Source: VFMC01 sp050248155 (GTDB taxonomy: Bacteria; Actinomycetota; Acidimicrobiia; Acidimicrobiales; Ilumatobacteraceae). From it: 64,000 nucleotides of DNA. The translations under genes were made by a program, and so were the position numbers. Below are positions 34,630-43,634 of the stretch, in pieces (the first letter of the stretch is position 1; each line of letters begins with the position of its first letter). The notes under the pieces are model-generated. The model worked only from the letters and a program-made list of their open reading frames with translations, was not told where the DNA came from and made no database searches. The stretch is taken from contig JBFWSW010000021.1 of assembly GCA_050248155.1 (NCBI GenBank), positions 3,780 to 67,779 on the forward strand, read 5' to 3'.

Positions 34630-35505
34630 TCAGGGTGAGCCGCGTGTCGTGCAGACCTGGAGGTCGTGCACGGCCGGGGCACCGTCATCGTGCAGCGTGG
34701 CAGCCGCCGTGGAGTCGACATTGGGGCGGCGAACCGTCGAGGTGATCTGCGCCTCGGCCGCACGTCGCTCGGCCTTCGCGTTGCGGTGGATGCGCCACGC
34801 GGCGAGCACGACGGCAAAGATCGCCGCGAGCACTGCGGCGATCATCGCATCGAGCCAGTAGTGGTTGCCGGTCGCCACGATCGCCAGCAACGTGATCGCC
34901 GGATGGAGAAGGATGAGGAGGCTCTTGCGGTTGCGCTTGATCGCGACGAATGCGGCGGCCAGCATGAGCGCCCAACCGAAGTGGAGCGATGGCATCGCCG
35001 CGAACTGGTTGGAGATCGAACGACGCGGGTCGCGGCTGTAGATGCGCGGGCCGTACTCCTGCAACGTGTCGCGGAAACCGCTCGTCATGCGCGGTGGCGC
35101 CAGTGGGAAGCCGACGTGGATCGCCAAGCCCGCCAGCGTGACGAGCACGAACCACGTCCGGATGAAGCGATATGCCGCTGGGTGCCGGATGTAGGCCCAC
35201 ACGAAGAACGCGATGGTTGCTGGGAAGTGCACGATCACGTAGTAGCGGTTGAGCATCTCGACGAACGCCGGACGCCCGAGCGCCCACGCCTGCACGGACC
35301 GTTCCGAGAAGATGCCTGTCGCTCGCTCGAAGTCGATGACTCGTGAGGCGTTCGCGAGCGCATCACCGGCTGCGTCCTGGGTGAGCATCCGCCCGGAGCG
35401 GTACAACATGATCACGGCCAGGATGAGCGCCAGCTCGAGGACCACGGCGCGCACACGGCGCTGCTCGCCCGTGTTCGTCGCAGGGTTCACGAGCGAGATG
35501 TTCAC
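34630..35505 (-). CDS. PAP2 family lipid phosphatase/transferase-like protein
   Basis: A 291-residue membrane protein of the PAP2 (Aur1-like) group. The conserved sites are AAMPSLHFGWAL (catalytic His) and GNHYWLDAM (second His-Asp site). Six or so helices are seen. Such actinobacterial proteins act on phosphoinositol or phosphatidyl lipids. I chose GTG 35505 because TAGCGT lies seven bases before it (35518-35513). TTG 35523 is a longer option that would include the promoter. Confidence 0.82.
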   Translation of the reverse strand: MNISLVNPATNTGEQRRVRAVVLELALILAVIMLYRSGRMLTQDAAGDALANASRVIDFERATGIFSERSVQAWALGRPAFVEMLNRYYVIVHFPATIAFFVWAYIRHPAAYRFIRTWFVLVTLAGLAIHVGFPLAPPRMTSGFRDTLQEYGPRIYSRDPRRSISNQFAAMPSLHFGWALMLAAAFVAIKRNRKSLLILLHPAITLLAIVATGNHYWLDAMIAAVLAAIFAVVLAAWRIHRNAKAERRAAEAQITSTVRRPNVDSTAAATLHDDGAPAVHDLQVCTTRGSP

Positions 35506-35518
35506 CAGGTGAACGCTA
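35500..35518 (-). promoter_or_regulatory. Palindrome over the PAP2 transcription start
   Basis: GTTCACC-A-GGTGAAC (35500-35514) is a perfect 15-bp palindrome. It overlaps the proposed GTG start and abuts the -10 TAGCGT. A repressor bound here would block initiation. The AlkB-like gene lies 85 bases away in the other direction. Confidence 0.45.
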
Positions 35519-35598
35519 GTCAAACTTGGTTGCCGGCATCAACGATCTCGTGCCCGGATGTGACCTGTGGCCTGCGGCTCGGCGTCATACTGGATGCC

Positions 35599-36297
35599 AT
35601 GCCCGCACCCTCGGAGCTCGCCATCGATCGACGCGCCGCGGTCGACCGACGCCAGCTCGACGACACCTCGTGGGTCGATGTCGTTCCCGGGTTCGTCCGG
35701 GACGCCGGAACCGAGCTCGAGGTCCTGCAGCAGACGTTGGCCTGGGAGCGGACCGAGGTCCTGCGCTACGACGTCTACGTCCCCGAGCGGCGTCTGTCGG
35801 CGGCCGTTCGGGCCGAGAGCCGACCGGTGCTCCGCCAGACCGACCTCCACCTGCGGGCGACGTATCGTCAGCCCTTCACCGGTGTCGCCGCCATCCTGTA
35901 CCGGAACGGCGAGGACTTCCAGGGACTGCACAGCGACCGCGAGATGCGGTGGCTCGACGACACGCTCATCGCGATCGTCGTCCTCGGCCGGCGGCGACCG
36001 TTCGTGCTGCGGCGGCGGGCGCCGTTGAGCGAGGTCGTCGAGCGCGTGCCCGCGGGCCAGGCGCCCGGCGACATCGTGCTCATGCCCGGCGAGGGCGATC
36101 TGCTCGTGATGGGCGGCGCGTGCCAGCGGAACTGGCTGCACGGCGTACCGCCGGCCGATGCCGCCGAGCCGCGCATCTCGCTCACGTGGCGATGGACGAG
36201 CCGGCGTGGCAGGCCCGACACGAACCCCGGCTACTACGACGGCAAGCAGTACAGCGATCGCCCGGCCCGGCCGGGATCGCGGAGCCAGCGGGTCTGA
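35599..36297 (+). CDS. AlkB-like 2-oxoglutarate/Fe(II) dioxygenase
   Basis: A 232-residue AlkB-family protein. ILYRNGEDFQGLHSDRE carries the iron-binding His-x-Asp, NWLHGVP the distal His, and RISLTWRW the two Arg residues that bind 2-oxoglutarate. These enzymes remove alkyl groups from DNA or RNA bases by oxidation. The closest standard name is alkB. The gene stands alone; CATACT lies seven bases before ATG 35599. It converges on the DDAH gene. Confidence 0.86.
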   Translation: MPAPSELAIDRRAAVDRRQLDDTSWVDVVPGFVRDAGTELEVLQQTLAWERTEVLRYDVYVPERRLSAAVRAESRPVLRQTDLHLRATYRQPFTGVAAILYRNGEDFQGLHSDREMRWLDDTLIAIVVLGRRRPFVLRRRAPLSEVVERVPAGQAPGDIVLMPGEGDLLVMGGACQRNWLHGVPPADAAEPRISLTWRWTSRRGRPDTNPGYYDGKQYSDRPARPGSRSQRV

Positions 36298-36311
36298 CTC
36301 GCGGCCCGCGT

Positions 36312-37082
36312 TCACCGTCCTCGCATGCGGACCGACAGGCAGGTGACGCAGCCCTCGAGCTTCGCGAACTCGCCGATGTCGACGGTGACGACGCGGTAGC
36401 CGCGGGCCTCGACCAGTTCGTGGGTGCGCGGCGCGTCGGCGGCCATCAGCACCGTGTCCTCGTCGAGCACGACGACATGCGCTCCCGTCTCCTCGGGCAC
36501 GTCGATGAAGGACGAGTAGTGGCTCGTGTCGTCGACCGCGGGTCCCCACCCGATCACGGTGCCGTCGGGCAGGGCGGTCACCGCCGACTTGAGGTGGAGG
36601 ACCCGCTCGACGGGCACCGGCACGACGGCATCGACCCGATCACCGAGGATCGACCGGAGTTGGTCGATGCCCGCGTCGTTCGTGCGCACCCCCCGACCGA
36701 CGAAGACGGTGCGGCCGACCTTCAGCACGTCGCCGCCGTCGAGGGTGCCGGGTGATCGGATGCTCTCGACCTCGAAGCCCAGCGAGCCCATCACCGAGTC
36801 GAGCCCGTCGGTCTCGGACCGGCGGTCGAGATGGCCGGGACGGGTGATGACGGCGACATCACCGTGGATCACGACGGCGTCCTCGATGAACACCCCGTCC
36901 GGGCAGGAGTCTGCGGGCGGTGCCTCGACGATCGTCCATCCCGCGTCCGCGAACGCGGCAACGTACGCGTGCCACTGTTGGATGGCTGTGCGTAGATCGA
37001 CGGTGCTGCGCTCGATGTGCGTGACCAGGCCTTCCGCGAGCTTCTGGCTCGGGCGGCGAACCAGCGCACTGTTCTTGCTCAT
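36312..37082 (-). CDS. Dimethylarginine dimethylaminohydrolase-like protein
   Basis: A 256-residue amidinotransferase-fold enzyme. Visible sites are DGVFIEDAVV, a LDGGDVLKVGRTVFVGRG loop, LHLKSAVTAL with the catalytic His, and EGCVTCLSVRMR with the likely nucleophile Cys248. It hydrolyses methylated arginines to citrulline and methylamines, or a related guanidino substrate. AGGTGA precedes ATG 37082. The 153-base gap to the next gene shows no clear operator. Confidence 0.87.
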   Translation of the reverse strand: MSKNSALVRRPSQKLAEGLVTHIERSTVDLRTAIQQWHAYVAAFADAGWTIVEAPPADSCPDGVFIEDAVVIHGDVAVITRPGHLDRRSETDGLDSVMGSLGFEVESIRSPGTLDGGDVLKVGRTVFVGRGVRTNDAGIDQLRSILGDRVDAVVPVPVERVLHLKSAVTALPDGTVIGWGPAVDDTSHYSSFIDVPEETGAHVVVLDEDTVLMAADAPRTHELVEARGYRVVTVDIGEFAKLEGCVTCLSVRMRGR

Positions 37083-37235
37083 GGTCACCTGCCCCGTCGG
37101 ACGCTCCCCGCGCGGACTGTCGAACACAAACCTAGGCGATGTCGTGTCAAGCCCCGTGTTTGCGCAGCGGGCTGTGGGGGAATGGAGGGGCCGTGAGATG
37201 GCCGATCGGACGGACGCTGCCCGCGCGGGGCTGAC

Positions 37236-37664
37236 ATGAACGGGTCGGCGTCGCCAGGCCGGGTGGTGTACGAACCTCGCCCAGAGCGGGTCCGCGACGC
37301 TCGCGACTACGTGGCCGATCTGCTGCGCGAGCGTGGGTGGTCGGAGGCGGCGATCGAGAAGGCGCGGCTCGTGATCTCGGAGCTGGCGACGAACGCGATC
37401 CTTCACGCGCAGACACCGTTCGAGCTCACCTGCCACATCGGCGGCACCGCTCGCTTCGAGGTCCGCGACTGGGACCCGGACTCGGTGCCCCTGGTGGTCG
37501 ACCCCAAGTTCGACGGTTCAGGCGGGCTGGGGCTGCGCCTCATCGACGCGATCGCGACCGAGTGGGGCGTCGACCAGCACGCAGAGTTCAAAGTGGTGTG
37601 GTGCACGCTCGACGCGAGCGATTGGCCCGACCCGGACGAGGCAGGGTCGAGCGACGCGACGTGA
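37236..37664 (+). CDS. ATP-binding protein of the RsbW/HATPase_c_2 type
   Basis: A 142-residue GHKL ATPase. ARLVISELATNAILHAQTPF gives the N box with Glu and Asn; DPDSVPLVVDPKF and GSGGLGLRLIDAIATEWGV give the G box. Such single-domain proteins are anti-sigma factor kinases or regulators in actinobacteria. No partner anti-anti-sigma gene is adjacent. Its stop is followed at once by a hairpin. Confidence 0.88.
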   Translation: MNGSASPGRVVYEPRPERVRDARDYVADLLRERGWSEAAIEKARLVISELATNAILHAQTPFELTCHIGGTARFEVRDWDPDSVPLVVDPKFDGSGGLGLRLIDAIATEWGVDQHAEFKVVWCTLDASDWPDPDEAGSSDAT

Positions 37665-37685
37665 CGCCCCGGTCAGGCCGGGGCG
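37665..37685. terminator. Bidirectional terminator hairpin
   Basis: CGCCCCGG-TCAGG-CCGGGGCG, a perfect 8-bp stem, sits between the converging HATPase and glycoside hydrolase genes and overlaps the latter's stop. Confidence 0.65.
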
Positions 37686-40507
37686 AGCACGATCGACCAC
37701 ATCGACGCGTTGGAAGTCGACGCCGCAGCGGTCGCGGTGCGGCCGGCCGCCGTGCCGACCCCCGCGGGTCCGTTGCTGTCGGCGAGCAACGCGGTGATGC
37801 GTCCACTGCCGGTCTGCGTGCCGGTGGCTCGCACGGTGACGTCAGCCGGTGGCACGAGTGCGGTCGTGGTGGCGTCCTCGTGCGACCAGTACCAGACGAC
37901 CCAGCTGCGGTCGCTGGCGACGTCGATCGCCGGGGTCGTGTGCGCCGAACGGGACGCGGTCTCCATCGCACCGTCGAACGCCGCGATCGGGTCGACCGGT
38001 GATGTGCCACGGTAGGCCGACACCATCAGGCTGCTCTTCGCCGTCGTCGACGTCGACACGGTGATCGCCGCATTGGCGTTGCCTGCCGTCGCCACCCGCG
38101 TCCAGACCCTGGCGGTCGTGCTCCCATTGGTCTCGGTGCCGAGCAGCCGCCAACCGGTGATCCCGGCGGGGGTACCGATCGTCGCGTTGTTGTTGATCGT
38201 CATGACGAGCAGCAGCGCATCACCGGGCTGGACGCCGCCCGGGACGACGACGCGGTGCGACGTCGCGTTGGCGCTGGTCGACGCCTGGCCGACGAAGGTG
38301 ATCGGGCTCTGCGGCGCCTCGGCGACCACGACACCCTGGCTGAACGGCGCCGACGGCTCGCCATCGTCGTCGACCACGGTGACGGTGACGGTGTAGGTGC
38401 CCGCCGTCGCGAAGGTGTGCGGGGCCGACAACCCGGTGGCGGCCGGCGTCGCGTCGCCGAAGTCCCACGTCGCCCCGGTGACCTGGCCGTCTGGATCGGT
38501 CGAGGACGCCGCCGAGAACGTGCACGAGAGCCCGTTGCAGGTGGACGTGAACGCAGCGGTCGGCGGCTGGTTCGGCGGCGGTGGGCCGGCGAGCGGCACG
38601 ACGATCGACCACCTGATCGCCTTCGCCGACGTCGCGGTGCTGGTGGCCGACGCACCGGCTTGCGCGCCGCCGGGGGCGACGGCATCGGCCGCCGCAGCGG
38701 TGATCCGACCCGAGCCCGAACCGACCGACGACGCTCGTGACTGCACGCCGGCCGGGAGGGTCCAGCCGGTGTTGGAGTCGGTCTTGTCCGACCAGTACGA
38801 CAGCACGACGCTGCCGGCTGCCGGGTTGGTCGCTGGTGTCGTGTGGGAGGTGGTCGAGGGACCGGCCACGTTCGAGACCGCGGTGGGGAGCCCACCTTGG
38901 GCATAGGCGACGAGGACACGAGACACCTTCGCCGACGTGCCGAGGGTGGACGTCACGGTCGACCCGGCCGTGTTCGCGGCAGCGGTGCGGGTGAAGACCC
39001 ACGATCGCATGTCGGGGCTGCCGTCGGTCTGCGTGCCGAGCAGCGTCCACCCGGCCGGGGTCGTCGCCGTCGTCGCCGCGGCCGCCGTGACGACGAGCAC
39101 GAGCTGGTCACCCTCGACGACGGACCCGGGCACCGACACCGACGCCGCGCTGGTCGTCGAGTTCGCGCTCGCCGAGGTGCGATGGGTGGGGCTGGGCGGC
39201 GGCGGGACGTCGCTGACGGTGACCGCCTGGGTGACGGACGTGCTGAGGTTCGTGCTGTCCGTGACGGTGAGCTTCACCTGGTAGGTGTTCGATGCAGTGA
39301 AGTCGTGGGGGACAGGGCTGCCTGACCCGCTCGTCGCGTCACCGAAGTCCCACTCCACGCTCGTGATCGAGCTGTCGGGATCGGTCGACGTGCTCGTGAA
39401 GGTGCACGACAGCAGGTTGCAGCTGCTCGTGAACGACGCGGTCGGCGGGATGGGCGGGGGAGGGTCGTTGCTGAACGCGTCACCCTGGTACCAGGGATCC
39501 TGTGCCATCGTGCGGAAGCTCGCCGTCGCCGACGTCGACGTCGAGACGTACCAGAGGCAGTTCGGGAAGTCCGGGTTGATCGCGTCGGCGTTGAAGTACG
39601 AGATGCCCTTGAACTGCGCGTAGTTGGGCTGCTTGAACAGCTCACGGGCCTGGTCGATCCAGCCGGCCTTGCGGTTGGCGACCTGCGGGTCCTCCCAGGT
39701 TCCCCACTCCGCGAGCCAGAGGTCCTCCGACGGGTGCTGCGCCCCGAACGCGCGGAAGGGCTCGATGATCTGGGCGAGCGTCTTCCACGCGTTGTCCTGG
39801 TTGGGACGGCAGACGTGCCAGTTGTAGGCATCGATCGCCATCGCGTCGATGTAGTCGTCGCCGGGGTACCACTTCGGCGCGTAGCGACGGTCGCTCGACG
39901 AGACCATGTACGAGTAGTCGGTCATGATCCACATGAACTTCACGTTCGTCGCGCCCTCCTCGCGGAAGACGTCGACCCAGTGCCGCCAGGCGGCGATGAA
40001 GTCGTTCGAGGTGCCGTACGCGTTGTTCGAGGTGGACTCGGGCTCGTGGTGGAGCGTGACGTAGATCGGTGCCTGGAAGTCGCGGATGCGCCGCGCCCAC
40101 GACCTGATCTCGTTGTCGACCGTGCTGCCCGGCGCTGCGTTGGCGATCGACGGCCACATGACGCGGCCCCGGCTGCTGTTGGGCTTGATCGACAAGATGA
40201 GCGTGCGCCCGCCGGCCTTCAAGAAGTTGTGGTAGCTGTCCGGGAACTGGTCGCTCCAGGTCTCGAACACCCGCACCACCTCGAGCGGCCGGCCGATGGT
40301 GCTCTCGAGCGCCGTGACCGCCTGCTGTGGCGTCTGACCGTTGCGGGGTTGCGGGAACGCGCCGAAGGCGAGCGGCGCGAGCCCGTCGCCCGCGTCGGCC
40401 GTCGGGGCCCGCATGTCGACCACACCCAACACCGCGGTGATGGCCAGCACCACCGCGACGAAGACGTTCACGCGGCGTACTGGCACGCGCCGTCCACGGT
40501 TCATCAT
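37673..40507 (-). CDS. Secreted GH26-like glycoside hydrolase with PKD domains
   Basis: A 944-residue exported protein. A signal/anchor helix (NVFVAVVLAITAVLG) is followed by a GH26-like TIM barrel of about 300 residues with YVTLHHEPES (acid/base Glu) and LWLAEWGTW (nucleophile Glu). Two units then follow, each a PKD domain (PTASFTSSCN...WDFGDATSG; PTAAFTSTCN...WDFGDATPA) plus a beta domain of about 130 residues rich in Thr and Ala. GH26 enzymes mostly cut beta-mannan. There is no cell-wall anchor. A TACTGT -10 lies about 70 bases upstream of ATG 40507. Confidence 0.87.
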   Translation of the reverse strand: MMNRGRRVPVRRVNVFVAVVLAITAVLGVVDMRAPTADAGDGLAPLAFGAFPQPRNGQTPQQAVTALESTIGRPLEVVRVFETWSDQFPDSYHNFLKAGGRTLILSIKPNSSRGRVMWPSIANAAPGSTVDNEIRSWARRIRDFQAPIYVTLHHEPESTSNNAYGTSNDFIAAWRHWVDVFREEGATNVKFMWIMTDYSYMVSSSDRRYAPKWYPGDDYIDAMAIDAYNWHVCRPNQDNAWKTLAQIIEPFRAFGAQHPSEDLWLAEWGTWEDPQVANRKAGWIDQARELFKQPNYAQFKGISYFNADAINPDFPNCLWYVSTSTSATASFRTMAQDPWYQGDAFSNDPPPPIPPTASFTSSCNLLSCTFTSTSTDPDSSITSVEWDFGDATSGSGSPVPHDFTASNTYQVKLTVTDSTNLSTSVTQAVTVSDVPPPPSPTHRTSASANSTTSAASVSVPGSVVEGDQLVLVVTAAAATTATTPAGWTLLGTQTDGSPDMRSWVFTRTAAANTAGSTVTSTLGTSAKVSRVLVAYAQGGLPTAVSNVAGPSTTSHTTPATNPAAGSVVLSYWSDKTDSNTGWTLPAGVQSRASSVGSGSGRITAAAADAVAPGGAQAGASATSTATSAKAIRWSIVVPLAGPPPPNQPPTAAFTSTCNGLSCTFSAASSTDPDGQVTGATWDFGDATPAATGLSAPHTFATAGTYTVTVTVVDDDGEPSAPFSQGVVVAEAPQSPITFVGQASTSANATSHRVVVPGGVQPGDALLLVMTINNNATIGTPAGITGWRLLGTETNGSTTARVWTRVATAGNANAAITVSTSTTAKSSLMVSAYRGTSPVDPIAAFDGAMETASRSAHTTPAIDVASDRSWVVWYWSHEDATTTALVPPADVTVRATGTQTGSGRITALLADSNGPAGVGTAAGRTATAAASTSNASMWSIVLAPA

Positions 40508-40770
40508 TCCCACCCGCCTTTGATCCAGCCGATCGGCGAGCACGACGTGTTCCAGCCCATCGTCACCGCCGAGGGTCACAGTAGTTCGATATTCGCCACC
40601 GTGCGTGACGATCTCGGCATTTGATCCGTTCGACTCACCTGAGAACCGATGTCGTACGAGGGGCGGGAGCCGGCGGCCTGTGGGGGGTGACCGTCGGTGC
40701 GGACCCGGCGAGCCCTAGGCTGGCCCGCCGGGCAGGCGGGAACCCTCGAGCGGTTCATGTCGGAGGCCAT

Positions 40771-42840
40771 GTGAGACGGACAATCTGGTTGGCGGCGGCC
40801 ACCCTCGCAGCCACTGTGGCGGGGCTCGCGCCCTCCGTGGTGGCGAGCACTGCGAGTGCGGCGCCCGGGCTGGAGCCTGCGGTCCCGGGACGACCGATCG
40901 ACGCGTGGGCCTGGTGCGGGGTGCACCCCGACGACCCGTCGGCAGCCGTCGCCGCGAGGTCGATGGCGACCGTCGCCGGCATCGACGCCACCTTCGGCCC
41001 GTGCAGCGACCCGTTCGACCCCGAGCACGGGTATCCGTACAGCCCCGAGGATCCCGGCGAGCGCTACGTCAGCCCGCAGCTCTACCGGCGCCTCGTCGAC
41101 ATCAACGCGGCCGCTGGGATGAAGACCGTCGTCTACGACGCGCGCCTGTGGGATCCGAGCCCGGCCGTGCGCAACCAGGCGATCACCGAGTGGCTGCCCG
41201 TCACCGCGTCCATCGCGGCGTGGGACCTGGGCGACGAGTTCCACCCCGACGACCCGATGTGGGACACGCTGATCGAGCGGTGGGGCCTCGTGCTCGCCGA
41301 CGCGACCGCACGCACGGGCATCATGCCGTTCGCGAACCAGCTCGACCTCGCCACCGACGACGCGCTCGCCGACTTGGAGGGTTCCGACCTGCTGCTGTCG
41401 TTCACGCAGTACAGCGGTGACCTCGGCGCCGCGCTCGCACGACAGCTCGACCCGCACACGAACGTGTTGATGTGCGGCATCAACGTGCTCGACCACGGCA
41501 CCTATCACCCGACCGCCGACAAGATCAGGAACGGGATGACCTCGCTCATCGCCGCGGGCTGCGACCGCTTCCTCGTGTTCGGCGGGCAGCGGGTGTACGA
41601 CAGCAGCAACTTCGGCGACGTGTCGCTCGTCGACGGCCAGGGCATCGCGACGCAGTGGGCGCCGGCTGTCATGGAGGGCTCGGGTCACTCCAGCTACACA
41701 CCTGTCGGCCCGGCGCGCCTGCTCGAGACGCGAGCCGGGGAGGGGCTCTCGACGATCGACGGGATGTACAGCGGCATCGGGACTCGCGACGACGACTCGG
41801 TCACCCAGCTGCAGATCAGCGGCCGCGCCGGCATCCCCGACCGTGCCGTCGCCGTCGTGCTCGACGTGACGGTCATCGATCCGGTGAAGCCAGGGTTCAT
41901 CACGATCTACCCGTGCGGGACGCGACCCAACGCGTCCCAGCTCAACTACGCGGCCGGCCAGACGGTGACGACGACGGTCGTCGCCAAGGTCACCAGCGCG
42001 GCGGTGTGCGTGTTCACGCTCTCGGAAGCCGACCTCGTCGTCGACGTCAACGGGTTCTACCCGGAGGGCACGAGCTTCGAGGCGATCGCACCGGCGCGCC
42101 TGCTCGAGACCCGCTCCGGCGACGACCTCGCTACGACCGACGGCCAGTTCTACGGCATCGGCCGCCGCGCAGCCGGGTCGGTCACACAGCTCACCGTCGG
42201 GGGGCGAGGGGGTGTGCCGGCGAGCGCGAGCGCTGTGGCGCTCAGCGTCACGGTGACGGGAGCGACGGCACCTGGCTTCATCACCGTGTTCCCGTGCGGT
42301 GGGTCGATCCCCACTGCCGCCACGCTCAACTACGCAGCAGGTGCCACCGTCAGCAACGCGGCGATCGTGCAGACCGGCCCGGGCGGCACCGTGTGCATCT
42401 ACTCGATGAACGAGCTCGACCTCATCGTCGACGTCAACGGGTACCACCCGGTCGGCGCCACGCTGGAGTCGGTGCAGCCTGCGCGCCTGATGGAGACGCG
42501 CACCGGGACGGGACTGTCCACCGTCGACGGGCTCCAGAACGGCATCGGCCTCCGGCAGTCGGATGCGGTCACCCCGATCCAGGTCGTGTCACGCGCGGGT
42601 GCGCCGCGAGTGGTCGCGTCGGTGGTGCTGAACGTGACGATCACCGAGCCACGCCGCGACGGGTTCGTGGTGCTGTACGCCTGCGGCGACCCTCGTCCCA
42701 ACGCCGCACACCTCAACTTCACGGCGGGCACGACGGTGTCGAACATGGTCGTCGCCGACGTGAGCGGCAGCGGCACCGTCTGCCTCTACACGATGGTCGA
42801 CACGCACGTGGTGATCGACATCACCGGGTACCACCTCTGA
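40771..42840 (+). CDS. Secreted TIM-barrel-like protein with three C-terminal beta repeats
   Basis: A 689-residue exported protein with a signal peptide (ending ASTASAAPG). Residues 40-300 look like a glycoside-hydrolase-type barrel (DAWAWCGVHPDDPSAAV, WDLGDEFHPDD, RFLVFGGQRVYDSS). Three repeats of about 115 residues follow, each PARLLETR...GIG...V.AV.L.VTV..P..PGFIT..PCG...N...LNYAAG.TV.N......VC.YT...L.VDVNGYP. The same repeat occurs in many secreted proteins of related bacteria. GTG 40771 has GGAGG close by. It is divergent from the GH26 protein with 263 bases between, where no gene is seen. Confidence 0.82.
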   Translation: MRRTIWLAAATLAATVAGLAPSVVASTASAAPGLEPAVPGRPIDAWAWCGVHPDDPSAAVAARSMATVAGIDATFGPCSDPFDPEHGYPYSPEDPGERYVSPQLYRRLVDINAAAGMKTVVYDARLWDPSPAVRNQAITEWLPVTASIAAWDLGDEFHPDDPMWDTLIERWGLVLADATARTGIMPFANQLDLATDDALADLEGSDLLLSFTQYSGDLGAALARQLDPHTNVLMCGINVLDHGTYHPTADKIRNGMTSLIAAGCDRFLVFGGQRVYDSSNFGDVSLVDGQGIATQWAPAVMEGSGHSSYTPVGPARLLETRAGEGLSTIDGMYSGIGTRDDDSVTQLQISGRAGIPDRAVAVVLDVTVIDPVKPGFITIYPCGTRPNASQLNYAAGQTVTTTVVAKVTSAAVCVFTLSEADLVVDVNGFYPEGTSFEAIAPARLLETRSGDDLATTDGQFYGIGRRAAGSVTQLTVGGRGGVPASASAVALSVTVTGATAPGFITVFPCGGSIPTAATLNYAAGATVSNAAIVQTGPGGTVCIYSMNELDLIVDVNGYHPVGATLESVQPARLMETRTGTGLSTVDGLQNGIGLRQSDAVTPIQVVSRAGAPRVVASVVLNVTITEPRRDGFVVLYACGDPRPNAAHLNFTAGTTVSNMVVADVSGSGTVCLYTMVDTHVVIDITGYHL

Positions 42841-42842
42841 CG

Positions 42843-42855
42843 GCGCGTCACGCGC
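42843..42855. terminator. Hairpin between convergent genes
   Basis: GCGCG-TCA-CGCGC overlaps the MtfA stop and sits three bases after the secreted protein stop. It is short, so a weak call. Confidence 0.4.
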
Positions 42856-43624
42856 TCATCGATCGCCGCACCCGGTCGGCCGGGTCCTGGCGATAGAAGC
42901 GGCTCAGCAGGTCGTAGAGCTCGGACTTCTGCTCGGCCAGCGCGACCGGGCGGGTGAAGAACGTCTCGGTGGCGACGGCGAAGAACTCGCCCGGGTCGAC
43001 GGCGCCGTACGCGCGCAGCACGCTGTCGTCCTCGCCGTGCCGCAGGCGCTCGTACTCGGCGGTGCAGACCTCGACCCATCGCTCGAGCGACACGGATCCC
43101 TGCAGCGGCGGTGTTCCGTCGATCGTGCCGTCGAGCATGTCGAGCTGGTGGGCGAACTCGTGGAAGACCACGTTGTTCCCCCGGTCGGGATGGCGGGCCT
43201 CGAAGGCCACCGTGCTCCAGGCGAGGAGGACCGGGCCGCGGTGGTGGGCCTGGCCGGCGATCGAGAAGGGGCTGTCCGATGCGAGCCCGCCCGCCATCCG
43301 GCGCTCGCCGCGGAGAACGACGGTGCGCGGATGGACGATGATCGAGCCCACCTTGCGGTAGTGGTCGAGCCCGAGCTCGAGCACGAGCAGGCACGCCTGC
43401 GCGGCGATCACGGCCTGCATCTCCTCGGTCACCGCGAAGCCCTGCGCAGCCTCCCACCGCACCTCTGGCACGAACTGGCGGATGAGCGCTTCGATTCGCA
43501 CGCGCTCGTCGGTGGTGAGCTGTGCCCAGGTGGGCCAACACCGTTCGATCGCGTGACGCCAGGTGGCTGGAAAGGGCTGTTCGAGCGCGCGACGCCGGCG
43601 GCGCTCGCGGCGGAAGGGGATCAT
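42848..43624 (-). CDS. mtfA: MtfA-like zinc-dependent peptidase
   Basis: A 258-residue M90 family protein. The zinc motif is VVFHEFAHQLDMLDG (HExxH), with a downstream Glu in PGEFFAVATETFF. FRRERRRRRALEQPFPATW at the N-terminus fits MtfA, which in E. coli interacts with the regulator Mlc and has peptidase activity. Its start is 10 bases after the dioxygenase stop, so the two may be co-transcribed. No PTS or Mlc gene is near. Confidence 0.87.
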   Translation of the reverse strand: MIPFRRERRRRRALEQPFPATWRHAIERCWPTWAQLTTDERVRIEALIRQFVPEVRWEAAQGFAVTEEMQAVIAAQACLLVLELGLDHYRKVGSIIVHPRTVVLRGERRMAGGLASDSPFSIAGQAHHRGPVLLAWSTVAFEARHPDRGNNVVFHEFAHQLDMLDGTIDGTPPLQGSVSLERWVEVCTAEYERLRHGEDDSVLRAYGAVDPGEFFAVATETFFTRPVALAEQKSELYDLLSRFYRQDPADRVRRSMSA

Positions 43625-43634
43625 GCCAGCGGTG

